A DNA stretch of 64,000 bases. Source: UBA2241 sp963777895 (lineage in GTDB: Bacteria > Actinomycetota > Thermoleophilia > UBA2241). Shown one piece after another: positions 34,142 through 41,697 of this stretch. The stretch spans positions 992,001-1,056,000 of the forward strand of contig CAVZSF010000005.1 in assembly GCA_963777895.1 (NCBI GenBank), in the 5' to 3' direction. The notes under the pieces are model-generated. The model saw only the letters and a list, made by a program, of their open reading frames with translations. It made no database searches and had not been told where the DNA came from. Position numbers and translations under genes: made by a program. Each line of letters starts with the position of its first letter. Positions within the stretch are counted from its first letter, which is position 1.

Positions 34142-35545
34142 ATGAGGGGCGTGCGACGGTACGGACTCTCCAAGTCCAAGTTCACCTACGGGCTCCAGTG
34201 CGGCAGGCGGCTGTGGCTGCACGTGCACAGGCCCAGTCTCGAGCAGTACCCCGTCGAGACGCAGCGGCGTTTCAGCGCGGGCCACGACCTCGACCAGGTC
34301 GCCCGCGCTCTGTACGGAGATGGTGTGCTGGTGCCGTGGCAGGACGATCTGTCGCACGCGTTGCGGGCGACGCAGGAGACGCTTTCCCAGCCCGGCGACC
34401 TCGTGCTGTTCGAGCCCGCCTTCCGCCGGGATGGGGTGTTCGTTCGGCTCGACGTGCTGCAGCGCAAGGGCGGGCGGTACCGTATGGTCGAGGTCAAGTC
34501 GGCCACGCGGCTCAAGGAGTACCACCTTACCGACGTCGCCATCCAGGCCTGGGTGGTCGAAGGCTGCGGCCTGCCCGTGGACGTGATGAACGTGGCGGTG
34601 ATCGACCCAGCGTTCGTGTACCCCGGCGGCGGCGACTATCGCGGCTTGCTTCAGGAGATCCCGGTCGCCGACCAGGTGCGGCCCATCCAGGCGCACATCC
34701 CGGGCTGGGTGCGCGGGTTCAAGGAGCTGCTGGACGGGCCCGAGCCGGCGATCAGGTCAGGGCATCAGTGCCGGCGCCCCTTCGACTGTCCGTTCCTCTG
34801 GGTCTGTGAGCCGCGGCGAGCGGCACAGGTGGGCGGGGGGAGGCGCCGGAGGCGCCCGACCCCGCCCTCGCCCGCCGCGACCCCGCCGCGGCCGCCTTCC
34901 TGCGTCGCCTGCCCTACCCTCGCTTCTACGTCGACTTCGAGACGGTCCAGTTCGGGGTCCCGATCTGGCACGGCACGCGGCCCTACGAGCAGCTCCTCTT
35001 CCAGTGGTCGTGCCACGTCGAGCCGGCGGACGGCGCGCTCCGCCAGGACGAGTTCATCGACCTCAGCGGCGAGATTCCCATCAGGGGAGCCGTGGAGGCG
35101 CTGCTCGGGACCCTCGGCGCCACTGGTCCCGTCTTCGTCTACACCGACTTCGAGAAGTGGCGCCTGCTGGAGCTGGCGGCGCACTTCCCCGACCTGGCGC
35201 CCGCCATCGAGAACGTGATGGGAAGGCTCATCGACCTCTTCCGCCTGACCCGCGACCACTACGCCCATCCCGCCCTGAACGGCTCGTATTCGCTGAAGCG
35301 GGTGCTGCCGACGATCCCGGGCGACCTGGACCACGCGGCGCTGGCCGAGGTGCGGGACGGCCTCTCGGCCCAGGCCGCCTACCACGAGGCGATCGACGCC
35401 GGCCACTTCGAGGCCGCGCCGTACCGAGCTTCGCTCGGGGCTGCTCGACTACTGCCGGCTCGACACCCTCGCCCTGGTGCGGCTCGCCCGCTATCTGGAG
35501 CACCGGCCCGAGTCCGCCGTGCAGGTGCCCCTCACGCCGTCGTGA
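34142..35545 (+). CDS. DUF2779 predicted nuclease, two frameshifts
   Basis: Three segments in three frames make one DUF2779 protein of about 466 residues. Segment 1 (34142 to ~34835) starts GLSKSKFTYGLQCGRRLWLH, includes a PD-(D/E)XK-like part (MVEVKSAT) and ends with cysteines (CRRPFDCPFLWVC) as in Cas4-like nucleases. Segment 2 holds FYVDFETVQFGVPIW, a DEDD-exonuclease-like strand, and segment 3 LLDYCRLDTLALVRLARYL. One missing G in the G6 run at 34835-34840 and one extra G in the G4 run at 35437-35440 restore the frame throughout. These look like homopolymer errors. Function unknown, probably nucleic-acid cleavage. Confidence 0.75.
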
Positions 35546-35573
35546 CCCTGGCGCGCCATCAGAGGAAGGCCCT

Positions 35574-36152
35574 GTGAAGGTCGTCGCATTCAACGGCAGC
35601 GCGCGACGCGACGGCAACACGGCCATCCTGCTCAGGGCGGTGCTCGCTCCGATCGAGGCGGCCGGCATCGAGACGGAGCTCGTCCAGCTCGCCGGCGCGC
35701 GTTTCACCGGCTGCACGGGTTGTCTGCGCTGCGCCGAGACCAAGGACCACCGTTGCTCGGGCGTCCCGGACGACGGTCTCAACGACTGTATCGCGAAGAT
35801 GGTGGCTGCGGACGGCATCCTGATCGGCTCGCCGACGTACTACGCGAACTGCTCGGCGACCATCCAGGCGCTCATGGAACGCGCCGGCTACGCGACGCGC
35901 CGCGGAGGCAACCCACTGGCGAGGAAGGTGGGCGCCGCCGTCGTCGCGGTGCGGCGGGGCGGCGCCATCCACGCGTTCGACTCCATCAACCACTGGTTCC
36001 AGATCAACGAGATGATCGTCCCCGGCTCCTCCTACTGGAACATCGGCATCGGCGAGGCGCCCGGCGACGTGACCCGAGACGAGGAAGGCCTGCGCACCAT
36101 GACGCGGTTGGGCGAGAACGTGGCCTGGCTGCTTCGCAGGGTCGCTGTCTGA
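35574..36152 (+). CDS. NADPH-dependent FMN reductase / iron-sulfur flavoprotein-like
   Basis: A 192-residue flavodoxin-fold protein. VVAFNGSARRDGNTAILL is the FMN-phosphate loop, and GCTGCLRCAETKDHRC supplies a cysteine cluster as in Isf-type flavoproteins that bind a 4Fe-4S centre. GSPTYYANCSATIQALMERA is the second FMN-binding stretch. The GTG at 35574 has AGAGGAAGG upstream. It follows DUF2779 by 28 bases. Likely an electron-transfer or quinone/flavin reductase. Confidence 0.85.
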   Translation: MKVVAFNGSARRDGNTAILLRAVLAPIEAAGIETELVQLAGARFTGCTGCLRCAETKDHRCSGVPDDGLNDCIAKMVAADGILIGSPTYYANCSATIQALMERAGYATRRGGNPLARKVGAAVVAVRRGGAIHAFDSINHWFQINEMIVPGSSYWNIGIGEAPGDVTRDEEGLRTMTRLGENVAWLLRRVAV

Positions 36153-36296
36153 CGACAGCCCAGCGCGCCCCGAGCCGCGTCTGCCTCCCGTCGGACGCCG
36201 CCTCGTACGTCGCCGCCCAAGTCCGGCTCCCGGACGGCGGTACGCCGACAGGGGGAAGGTCGAGCACGGCGTGAGGCTGAGAGTGGCAGGACGCGG

Positions 36297-36329
36297 ACGG
36301 GCGGCGGGACCTGTGGTCCCGCCGCCCGT
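36297..36329. terminator. Bidirectional hairpin terminator
   Basis: Perfect 15-base arms ACGGGCGGCGGGACC and GGTCCCGCCGCCCGT around TGT, between the convergent flavoprotein and SRPBCC genes. No T-tract. Confidence 0.6.
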
Positions 36330-36352
36330 CGCTCCTGCGCCTGGAGATCACA

Positions 36353-36805
36353 TCAGACGGCGATCTGCCCGCGCCAGCCGCCGGTCTCTTCGCCGCGCGA
36401 CTCGATGAAGTCCTTGAAGCGCTGCAGGTCGTTCTTCACCTGCCGATCGACGACGCCCAGCATCTCGCCCGCCTTCTCCGTCACGCCTTGCGGCTCGTAG
36501 TCGAGGCGAAGAGTGACCTTCGTCGAACTGTCGCCCATGGACTGGAAGGTGACGATGCCCCCGTTCGGAGCGCCGGTCGTGCTCGTCCACGCGATGCGCT
36601 GGTCGGGCACCTGTTCCGTGATCTCGGCGTCCCACTCGCGCCGCTCGCCGCCCACCTTGGCTACCCAGCGCAGGTGACTATCGTCGAGCTGCGTGACGCT
36701 CTCCACGCCCTCCATGAACTGCGGAAAGCTCTCGAACTGCGTCCACTGGTTGTAGACGGTGCTCAGGTCGCGACTGACGTCGATCGAGTCCTCTACGTGC
36801 GCCAT
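36353..36805 (-). CDS. SRPBCC (START-like) family protein
   Basis: A 150-residue protein of the polyketide cyclase/dehydrase-like fold. The opening SIDVSRDLSTVYNQWTQFES, then FPQFMEGVESVTQLDD, GGERREWDAEITEQVPDQRI and the long C-terminal helix are typical. It binds hydrophobic ligands in a cavity; many actinobacterial members are stress-related and uncharacterised. The ATG at 36805 has GGAGGT upstream; the frame to 37027 is shadow sequence. Confidence 0.85.
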   Translation of the reverse strand: MAHVEDSIDVSRDLSTVYNQWTQFESFPQFMEGVESVTQLDDSHLRWVAKVGGERREWDAEITEQVPDQRIAWTSTTGAPNGGIVTFQSMGDSSTKVTLRLDYEPQGVTEKAGEMLGVVDRQVKNDLQRFKDFIESRGEETGGWRGQIAV

Positions 36806-37042
36806 TCGAGGCACCTCCAAAAGCCTGGTTCCGTTCACGCCTATACATCGAAGTTCCCACCCCCTGCGAGGCGCTACGCCGTTCCCGGCGCGACGGAAAG
36901 CTCGACCGGGTGCAGCCTCGAAGGTGGGGCGAAAGCGGCCCGGTCTCTTCCCTCTGTGGGCTCGTCCCGCGACGCTGAAGCACGGTTTTTCTCCTCTTGG
37001 GGGCGGGAAGCTCAATGGTATGGACAAGGAGGGAGGTGCGGC

Positions 37043-37108
37043 ATGTACATCGGCGGTGGACTCATCGCGCTGATCATCATCATCCTGCTCATCATCTGGC
37101 TGGCCTGA
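37043..37108 (+). CDS. Single-helix membrane micropeptide, 21 residues
   Basis: The ATG at 37043 follows AAGGAGGGAGGT, a very strong ribosome site. The product is MYIGGG followed by an all-aliphatic helix (LIALIIIILLIIW) and LA, one transmembrane segment and nothing else. Micropeptides of this MYIGGG type occur in other Actinobacteria; their role is unknown. A 17-base-pair terminator at 37169 defines a short transcript. Confidence 0.6.
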   Translation: MYIGGGLIALIIIILLIIWLA

Positions 37109-37168
37109 GCGACGTCCGGCGCAGGTGTGCCGATCGTCCGGCGATCACCCAGCTGTACCTATGAGTTT

Positions 37169-37205
37169 GATGGGGCCCGGCGGGCAGTGCCCGCCGGGCC
37201 CCATC
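37169..37205 (+). terminator. Intrinsic-type terminator after the micropeptide gene
   Basis: Perfect 17-base arms (37169-37185, 37189-37205; GATGGGGCCCGGCGGGC and its complement) around AGT. It separates the 21-residue peptide gene from topoisomerase IB. Confidence 0.7.
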
Positions 37206-37330
37206 GTCGCTCTGAGGGCGGGTCTCTCGACCCGCCGCGACGAGCCGGGCGTCAGCCGAACCGCGACCCTCTCGAGCACGGGCGCGGGGTACGGTGCTCG
37301 GAACGAGGCCCGCCGGGTAGTATGCCGGCC

Positions 37331-38467
37331 ATGGCCAGTGACGCGACAAGGCGCGCGGGGGTCGCCCGGGAGAGGCGAGCCCGCCTCCGGCGTTCAGACC
37401 CGTCACGCCCCGGCTACGCGCGCCGCCGCACCCTCGAGGGCCTCGTCTATCTCGACGACGCCGGCGACCCCATCACCGACCCCGCCACTCTGGAGCGCAT
37501 CGAGGCGCTCGTTATCCCGCCGGCCTGGCGGGACGTCTGGGTCTCTCCTTGGCCGAACGGGCACTTGCAGGCCTGCGGCACGGACGCGGCGGGGCGGCGG
37601 CAGTACCTCTATCACGAGCAGTGGCGAGAACGGCGGGACCGCGAGAAGTTCGACCGCATGCTCGACTTCGCGCGCCATCTTCCGCTCGTGCGCACCCGGG
37701 CGGAAGCGGCGCTCAGGACGCGCGGCCTGACGCGCGAGCGCGTGCTCGCCTGCGCCATCCGCCTGCTGGATCTCGGGTTCTTCCGCGTCGGTGGGGAGGC
37801 GTACGCCGACCAGAACAGCACGTTCGGCCTGGCTACCCTGCTCAAGCGTCATGTGAAGCTAGGCGACGGAGGCACGATCCGCTTCGAGTATGTCGGAAAG
37901 GCCAAGAAGGAACGGCTCCTGGTCGTGGCGGACCCCGCGGTGTACGACATCGTGCGCACCCTGAAGTCCAGGCGCGGTGGTGGGTCCGACCTGCTCGTCT
38001 ACCGCAATGGCGGCGAATGGCACGACCTCCGCTCGGAGGAGATCAACGCCCACCTCAAAGAGCTCGCCGGTCCGGAGTTCTCGGCCAAGGACTTCAGGAC
38101 GTGGAACGCTACCGTCCTCGCGGCGGTCGCGCTCGCGGTCTCGGTGCGCGCGGCGCGCACCCAGACGGGCAGCAGGCGGGCGATCGCACGGGCGGTCAGG
38201 GAGGTGTCGGTCTATCTGGGCAACACACCGGCCGTGTGTCGCGCGTCGTACATCGACCCTCGCGTGATCGAGCGCTATCAGGACGGCCACACGATCCTCG
38301 GCGCCCTCGAGGACGTCGGGGGGGCGTTCGACATCGGGGATGCCGAGGTGCGACGCCTCGTCGAGCAGGCGGTCATCGACCTCATCGCCGAGGAGCCCGA
38401 GGTGGTCGGTGAGGGCGATCTGCTGGACTTCGGCGGGCCGGACGGCGTGCACGACCCCGGGCCCTAG
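37331..38467 (+). CDS. DNA topoisomerase IB
   Basis: A 378-residue bacterial type IB topoisomerase, which nicks and reseals one strand through a 3'-phosphotyrosine. The N-terminal clamp (GYARRRTLEGLVYLDDAG, IPPAWRDVWVSPWPNGHLQA) and the catalytic domain (GGEAYADQNSTFGLATLLK, EYVGKAKKERL, AKDFRTWNATV with Arg, and CRASYIDPRVIERY with the nucleophilic Tyr) are complete. ATGs at 37322 and 37331 are both possible. It precedes the Ku gene by about 130 bases. Confidence 0.92.
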   Translation: MASDATRRAGVARERRARLRRSDPSRPGYARRRTLEGLVYLDDAGDPITDPATLERIEALVIPPAWRDVWVSPWPNGHLQACGTDAAGRRQYLYHEQWRERRDREKFDRMLDFARHLPLVRTRAEAALRTRGLTRERVLACAIRLLDLGFFRVGGEAYADQNSTFGLATLLKRHVKLGDGGTIRFEYVGKAKKERLLVVADPAVYDIVRTLKSRRGGGSDLLVYRNGGEWHDLRSEEINAHLKELAGPEFSAKDFRTWNATVLAAVALAVSVRAARTQTGSRRAIARAVREVSVYLGNTPAVCRASYIDPRVIERYQDGHTILGALEDVGGAFDIGDAEVRRLVEQAVIDLIAEEPEVVGEGDLLDFGGPDGVHDPGP

Positions 38468-38601
38468 GCGGCCCACTCCGCCGGCGGACGCTGCGGCACC
38501 CGCGGTGTCCTTCGCCGCGATCGCGGGCATTGTTCTCCTAGATACCGCGCATCGTCGCCATCCGTTGGCGGCGATGGCTCTGAGAGAGGAGGTGTGCGGC
38601 T

Positions 38602-39450
38602 ATGGCCGCACGGCCGATCTGGAAAGGCAGTCTGAGCTTCGGACTGGTGACCATCCCCGTGTCGCTCTACTCCGCCACGCGCCGCGACACGCTGCGCTTC
38701 CGGCAGCTCGACCGCCGCGACCTTTCGCCGGTCCGCGAGAAGCGGGTCAGCGAGAAGAGCGGGCAGGAGGTGCCCTGGGAGGACGTGGTGAAGGGCTACG
38801 AGTACCAGGAAGGCGACTTCGTGGTGCTCACACAGGACGATTTCAGGCAAGCCAACGTCGAGGCGACAGAGACCATCGACATCGTGCAGAGCGTGAAACG
38901 GGACGATATCCCGCCCGAGTACTTCGACGAGCCCTACCACCTCATCCCGGCCAAGGCCGGGCGGCGTGCCTACACGATCCTGCGGGACACGCTGAAAAGG
39001 ACGGACAAGGTCGCCGTCGCCACCGTCGTGATGCGCTCGCGGCAGCACCTGTGCGCCGTCCTGCCCGTTGGCGACGAGCTGATGCTCGAGCTGCTGCGCT
39101 TCGCGTTCGAGCTGCGCTCGATCGAGGATCTCGGCCTCAAGGACCCGATCGCGGTCGACGACGTCAAGCCGCAGGAGGTGGACCTCGGGGTGCAGCTCGT
39201 CGAGGCGCTCGACTCGCCGTGGCAGCCGGAGCAGTTCCACGACGAGTATCGCGACGATCTGCTGAAGCTGATCGAACGCAAGGCGACCAGCGGCGAGCTG
39301 GCCCCCGTCGAGGAGGCGCCTCGCGAACGCGAACCGGCGGGCGAGGTCGTCGATATCATGGAGTTGCTCAAGCGCAGCGTGGGCGAGGCCGGTGGTGCGG
39401 AAGCCGGCGGCCGCCGGCGCGGCCGCCGGCGCAAGGCCGTCGGCGAGTAG
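38602..39450 (+). CDS. ku: DNA end-binding protein Ku
   Basis: A 282-residue bacterial Ku, the end-binding factor of non-homologous end joining. Family marks are ARPIWKGSLSFGLVTIPVSL, KRVSEKSGQEVPWEDVVKGY, EGDFVVLTQDDF and DEYRDDLLKLIERKA. The C-terminus is a short basic tail (RRRGRRRKA) that can aid DNA binding. AGAGGAGGT precedes the ATG. The usual partner LigD is not in the window. The small membrane protein gene 39490 follows on the same strand. Confidence 0.93.
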   Translation: MAARPIWKGSLSFGLVTIPVSLYSATRRDTLRFRQLDRRDLSPVREKRVSEKSGQEVPWEDVVKGYEYQEGDFVVLTQDDFRQANVEATETIDIVQSVKRDDIPPEYFDEPYHLIPAKAGRRAYTILRDTLKRTDKVAVATVVMRSRQHLCAVLPVGDELMLELLRFAFELRSIEDLGLKDPIAVDDVKPQEVDLGVQLVEALDSPWQPEQFHDEYRDDLLKLIERKATSGELAPVEEAPREREPAGEVVDIMELLKRSVGEAGGAEAGGRRRGRRRKAVGE

Positions 39451-39489
39451 CGCCAGGGCAGGCGCCGTGTGCCGCGTGCTGGAGGACTG

Positions 39490-39642
39490 ATGGTCTGGCT
39501 TCTGGCGGTGCTGCTCGTGGCCCTGCTCTTCGGCCTCGGCTTCGTCGTCAAGGCGCTACTGTGGGTCGCTCTGGTCCTGGCGCTGCTCTGGGTCGTCGGC
39601 TTCTTCGTCCACGGCGCGAGCGCGCGATGGTACCGCTGGTGA
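39490..39642 (+). CDS. Actinobacterial 'hydrophobic protein', 50 residues
   Basis: The ATG at 39490 is preceded by GGAGGACTG. The product has two closely spaced hydrophobic helices (VWLLAVLLVALLFGLGFVV; ALLWVALVLALLWVVGFFV) separated by one Lys and ends ARWYRW. This plan and the RWYRW end match the short 'hydrophobic protein' family found in Streptomyces and relatives. Function unknown. It lies 39 bases after Ku, and a terminator follows. Confidence 0.75.
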   Translation: MVWLLAVLLVALLFGLGFVVKALLWVALVLALLWVVGFFVHGASARWYRW

Positions 39643-39655
39643 CGACGGAATGAGT

Positions 39656-39690
39656 GCGGGGCCCGGCGAGCTTGCTCGCCGGGCCCCCGC
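39656..39690 (+). terminator. Intrinsic terminator
   Basis: GCGGGGCCCGGCGAG (39656-39670) pairs with CTCGCCGGGCCCCCGC (39675-39690) around CTTG with one bulged C, followed by GGGTTT. Confidence 0.7.
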
Positions 39691-39752
39691 GGGTTTCCCG
39701 CCGCCTCATCCTGCGGCATACTGAGCGCCGACGTCCTCCGAGAGGTGCTGCC

Positions 39753-39872
39753 GTGATCGGTCCGTTCGTGCATGGGCTCCTGGTGACGCTGGGCTTCATC
39801 GTCGGGATCCTCGCCCTGATGATGGTCATCTTCGTCGTCGTGAACTCGATCGCGGGCCCGGTCGGCGGATGA
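39753..39872 (+). CDS. Small membrane protein, 39 residues
   Basis: Starts at the GTG at 39753 behind GAGAGGTG. The product is one long hydrophobic helix (LLVTLGFIVGILALMMVIFVVV seen in pieces) followed by NSIAGPVGG. No other feature. Codon use is like the neighbours. Support is moderate because of its size. Confidence 0.45.
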   Translation: MIGPFVHGLLVTLGFIVGILALMMVIFVVVNSIAGPVGG

Positions 39873-39928
39873 CCGCCGCGGGACGCTGAGCGCGGCCTCC
39901 GCCGCGACGACCCGAAGGGAGTCACCGC

Positions 39929-40309
39929 TTGGCCCGTTTCATCCCCCGGCCGACCGACTGGTGGGGCACGACCTGGAAGTTCCTGCTCTTTGTCGGCATG
40001 GTCGTGTTCGCCTTTGCCGTGATCGAGCCGCGCAGAGGGCCTATCGCGACGGCGCTGTTCATCCTCGTCGGTCTCTGGATGTACATCCGACTCAACTCCG
40101 CGAAGTCGGGCTACAAGTGCGGCTCCTGCGGCCGCACCTTTCAGGTGCCCACGACCGTCAACTTCTTCACGGTGTCGCAGATGGCCAAGAACGAGGACGG
40201 CACGTACTACAGCTACAAGACCCTGACCTGTCCTTACTGCCACAAGCGCTCGAAGGCGCGGCTGATGAAGAGGGCCACGCAGCGGGGCACAGGTAAGCTG
40301 CTCAAGTAG
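39929..40309 (+). CDS. Membrane protein with zinc-ribbon domain
   Basis: A 126-residue protein. Two hydrophobic helices (KFLLFVGMVVFAFAVI and PIATALFILVGLWMYI) are followed by a cytoplasmic zinc ribbon with CGSCG and CPYCHK. The end is basic (RSKARLMKRATQRGTGKLLK). The TTG at 39929 is chosen because GAAGGGAG lies upstream. Unknown function. The 3' end of the gene is partly duplicated downstream. Confidence 0.65.
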   Translation: MARFIPRPTDWWGTTWKFLLFVGMVVFAFAVIEPRRGPIATALFILVGLWMYIRLNSAKSGYKCGSCGRTFQVPTTVNFFTVSQMAKNEDGTYYSYKTLTCPYCHKRSKARLMKRATQRGTGKLLK

Positions 40310-40378
40310 TTGTTCGGCGGCGGTGGTAAGCCCGGGAGGCTGCTCGAGTAGGTCTTCGGAGGGCGGCGGCAAGCCCGG
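40295..40378 (+). repeat. Imperfect tandem repeat at the 3' end of the zinc-ribbon gene
   Basis: A unit of about 41 bases beginning AAGCTGCTCAAGTAG (40295, containing the stop codon) is followed by AGGCTGCTCGAGTAG (40337). Both end in AAGCCCGG. Roughly four of five positions agree. The duplication includes the last codons and stop of the gene. Confidence 0.6.
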
Positions 40379-40502
40379 ATATCCCGTCGTGGCGGGGCAT
40401 CCGCAAGCGAGCCGAGTGTCTGCCAGATCCGATGGCCGTCGCGCGTCCGGATGGTGGTTCCCGCGATCCCCAGGCATCGGACCAAAATTCCTTGTTATGG
40501 CC

Positions 40503-40558
40503 TTGACAGCGCAGGTCCCCGCGATAGAATCGCATCAAGAAAAGTCGGTATGATGCGA
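40503..40558 (+). promoter_or_regulatory. Promoter and operator of the second arsM operon
   Basis: TTGACA (40503-40508), 16 bases, TAGAAT (40525-40530) form a strong promoter. Immediately downstream the perfect inverted repeat TCGCATCA (40530-40537) and TGATGCGA (40551-40558) with a 13-base spacer covers the expected transcription start, a repressor position. Either ArsR of the window could be the ligand-responsive repressor. This fills most of the otherwise gene-free stretch 40379-40572. Confidence 0.65.
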
Positions 40559-40572
40559 GCGAGGGGTGTGCG

Positions 40573-40749
40573 ATGTTCAGGATGGGCGTCTACGAGAGCG
40601 TGATGGCACGGCAGCGCAGGGCCACGGAGAGGGCGGAGCTGGCGAGCAGGCACACGCGCGCGGCCGAGGCTCTGCGCCGGCGGCTGTGCGGCTGCGCCGG
40701 CGGCGAGGACGGCAAACGGCCGCCGGCGTCTCCGTGCTGCGCGCTGTGA
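40573..40749 (+). CDS. Small Cys-containing protein upstream of arsM copy 2
   Basis: A 58-residue frame starting MFRMGVYESVMARQRRATER with an amphipathic, Arg-rich helix, then CGCAGGED and a final PCCAL. It has four cysteines in two pairs (C-X-C and CC), a plausible metalloid-binding set. It lies about 36 bases after a strong promoter and 31 bases before arsM copy 2, so it is the first gene of that operon. No family recognised. The alternative is an untranslated leader, but the open frame and Cys pairs argue for a protein. Confidence 0.55.
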   Translation: MFRMGVYESVMARQRRATERAELASRHTRAAEALRRRLCGCAGGEDGKRPPASPCCAL

Positions 40750-40780
40750 TGGATCAGACGACAGGCCCCGGGAGGAGACC

Positions 40781-41629
40781 ATGGACGAGCTGAAGCAACA
40801 GATCAGGGACCACTATGGTGAGGCCGCCAAGGCCGCGCAGGAGCTGGCGGAGGCTGGACAGACGACCCCGGCATCGTGCTGCGCGCCGGCGGGCGGCAGT
40901 TGCTGCTCCTCGGCCTCGTCCCCGTCGGCCGACCTGCTCGACATCTCCCAGCGCCTCTACAGCGACGACGAAGAGGACGAGGTCCCGCTCGAGGCTCGTC
41001 TCGCGAGCCTCGGTTGTGGCAACCCCGTGGCCCTCGCCGAGCTCCGTCCCGGCGAGATCGTGCTGGACCTGGGCAGCGGCGGCGGCATCGACGTGCTGCT
41101 CTCCGCCCGCCGCGTGGGGCCTGACGGCAAGGCGTACGGGCTCGATATGACCGACGAGATGCTCGCGTTGGCCCGCAAGAACCAGCGCGCGGCCGGGGTC
41201 GAGAACGTCGAGTTCCTCAAGGGCGATATCGAGGCGGTCCCTCTGCCCGATGAGAGCGTCGACGTGATCATCAGCAACTGCGTGGTGAACCTGGCGACCG
41301 ACAAGGATGCCGTCTTCCGCGAGGCCCTCAGGGTGCTGAAGCCCGGAGGCCGGTTCGCAGTAGCCGACATCGTCTTTCTCGGCGACGTCGAGGCGGTCCC
41401 CGAGGCGCTGCGGCGTCAGGTGGAGGCCTGGGCGGCCTGCATCGCCGGAGCGCTCGGCGCCGACGAGTACGTCCGCCGGCTCACGGATGCGGGATTCACC
41501 ACGGCCTCCGCCGAGGTCGTGACGATGTACGACACGGCGGCGGCGAGCGGCGCGTGCTGCGCGGAGGGCATCGAGCTGCCTGAGGGGGTCGGGCTCGCGA
41601 GCGCGTTCATCAGGGCGACGAAGCCCTGA
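40781..41629 (+). CDS. arsM: Arsenite S-adenosylmethionine methyltransferase (copy 2)
   Basis: A 282-residue ArsM. The SAM motif is VLDLGSGGGIDVLLSA; As-binding cysteines are in SLGCGNPVAL, ISNCVVNLA and WAACIAGAL. The N-terminal region carries SCCAPAGGSCCSS and the C-terminal part GACCAEG, extra Cys pairs placed differently from copy 1. GGAGG lies upstream of the ATG. It has its own promoter and a small Cys-protein gene in front, about 20 kb from the main ars island, so it may answer to a different signal or act on a different arsenical. Confidence 0.92.
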   Translation: MDELKQQIRDHYGEAAKAAQELAEAGQTTPASCCAPAGGSCCSSASSPSADLLDISQRLYSDDEEDEVPLEARLASLGCGNPVALAELRPGEIVLDLGSGGGIDVLLSARRVGPDGKAYGLDMTDEMLALARKNQRAAGVENVEFLKGDIEAVPLPDESVDVIISNCVVNLATDKDAVFREALRVLKPGGRFAVADIVFLGDVEAVPEALRRQVEAWAACIAGALGADEYVRRLTDAGFTTASAEVVTMYDTAAASGACCAEGIELPEGVGLASAFIRATKP

Positions 41630-41659
41630 CGGGGCGAGCGTCCCGGCACGAAGGCCGAT

Positions 41660-41697
41660 GAGGCGGGCGGGGCCGCGAGAGCGGCCCCGCCCGCCTC
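41660..41697. terminator. Bidirectional hairpin terminator
   Basis: Perfect 17-base arms (41660-41676, 41681-41697; GAGGCGGGCGGGGCCGC and complement) around GAGA. It ends arsM copy 2 and overlaps the stop codon of the convergent DinG gene. Confidence 0.65.

Noticed and set aside
38521..38601. Possible riboswitch before Ku (GCGATGG-containing stem)
   Set aside because: It does not fit the fluoride or c-di-GMP riboswitch core in order or spacing, and Ku is not a usual target.
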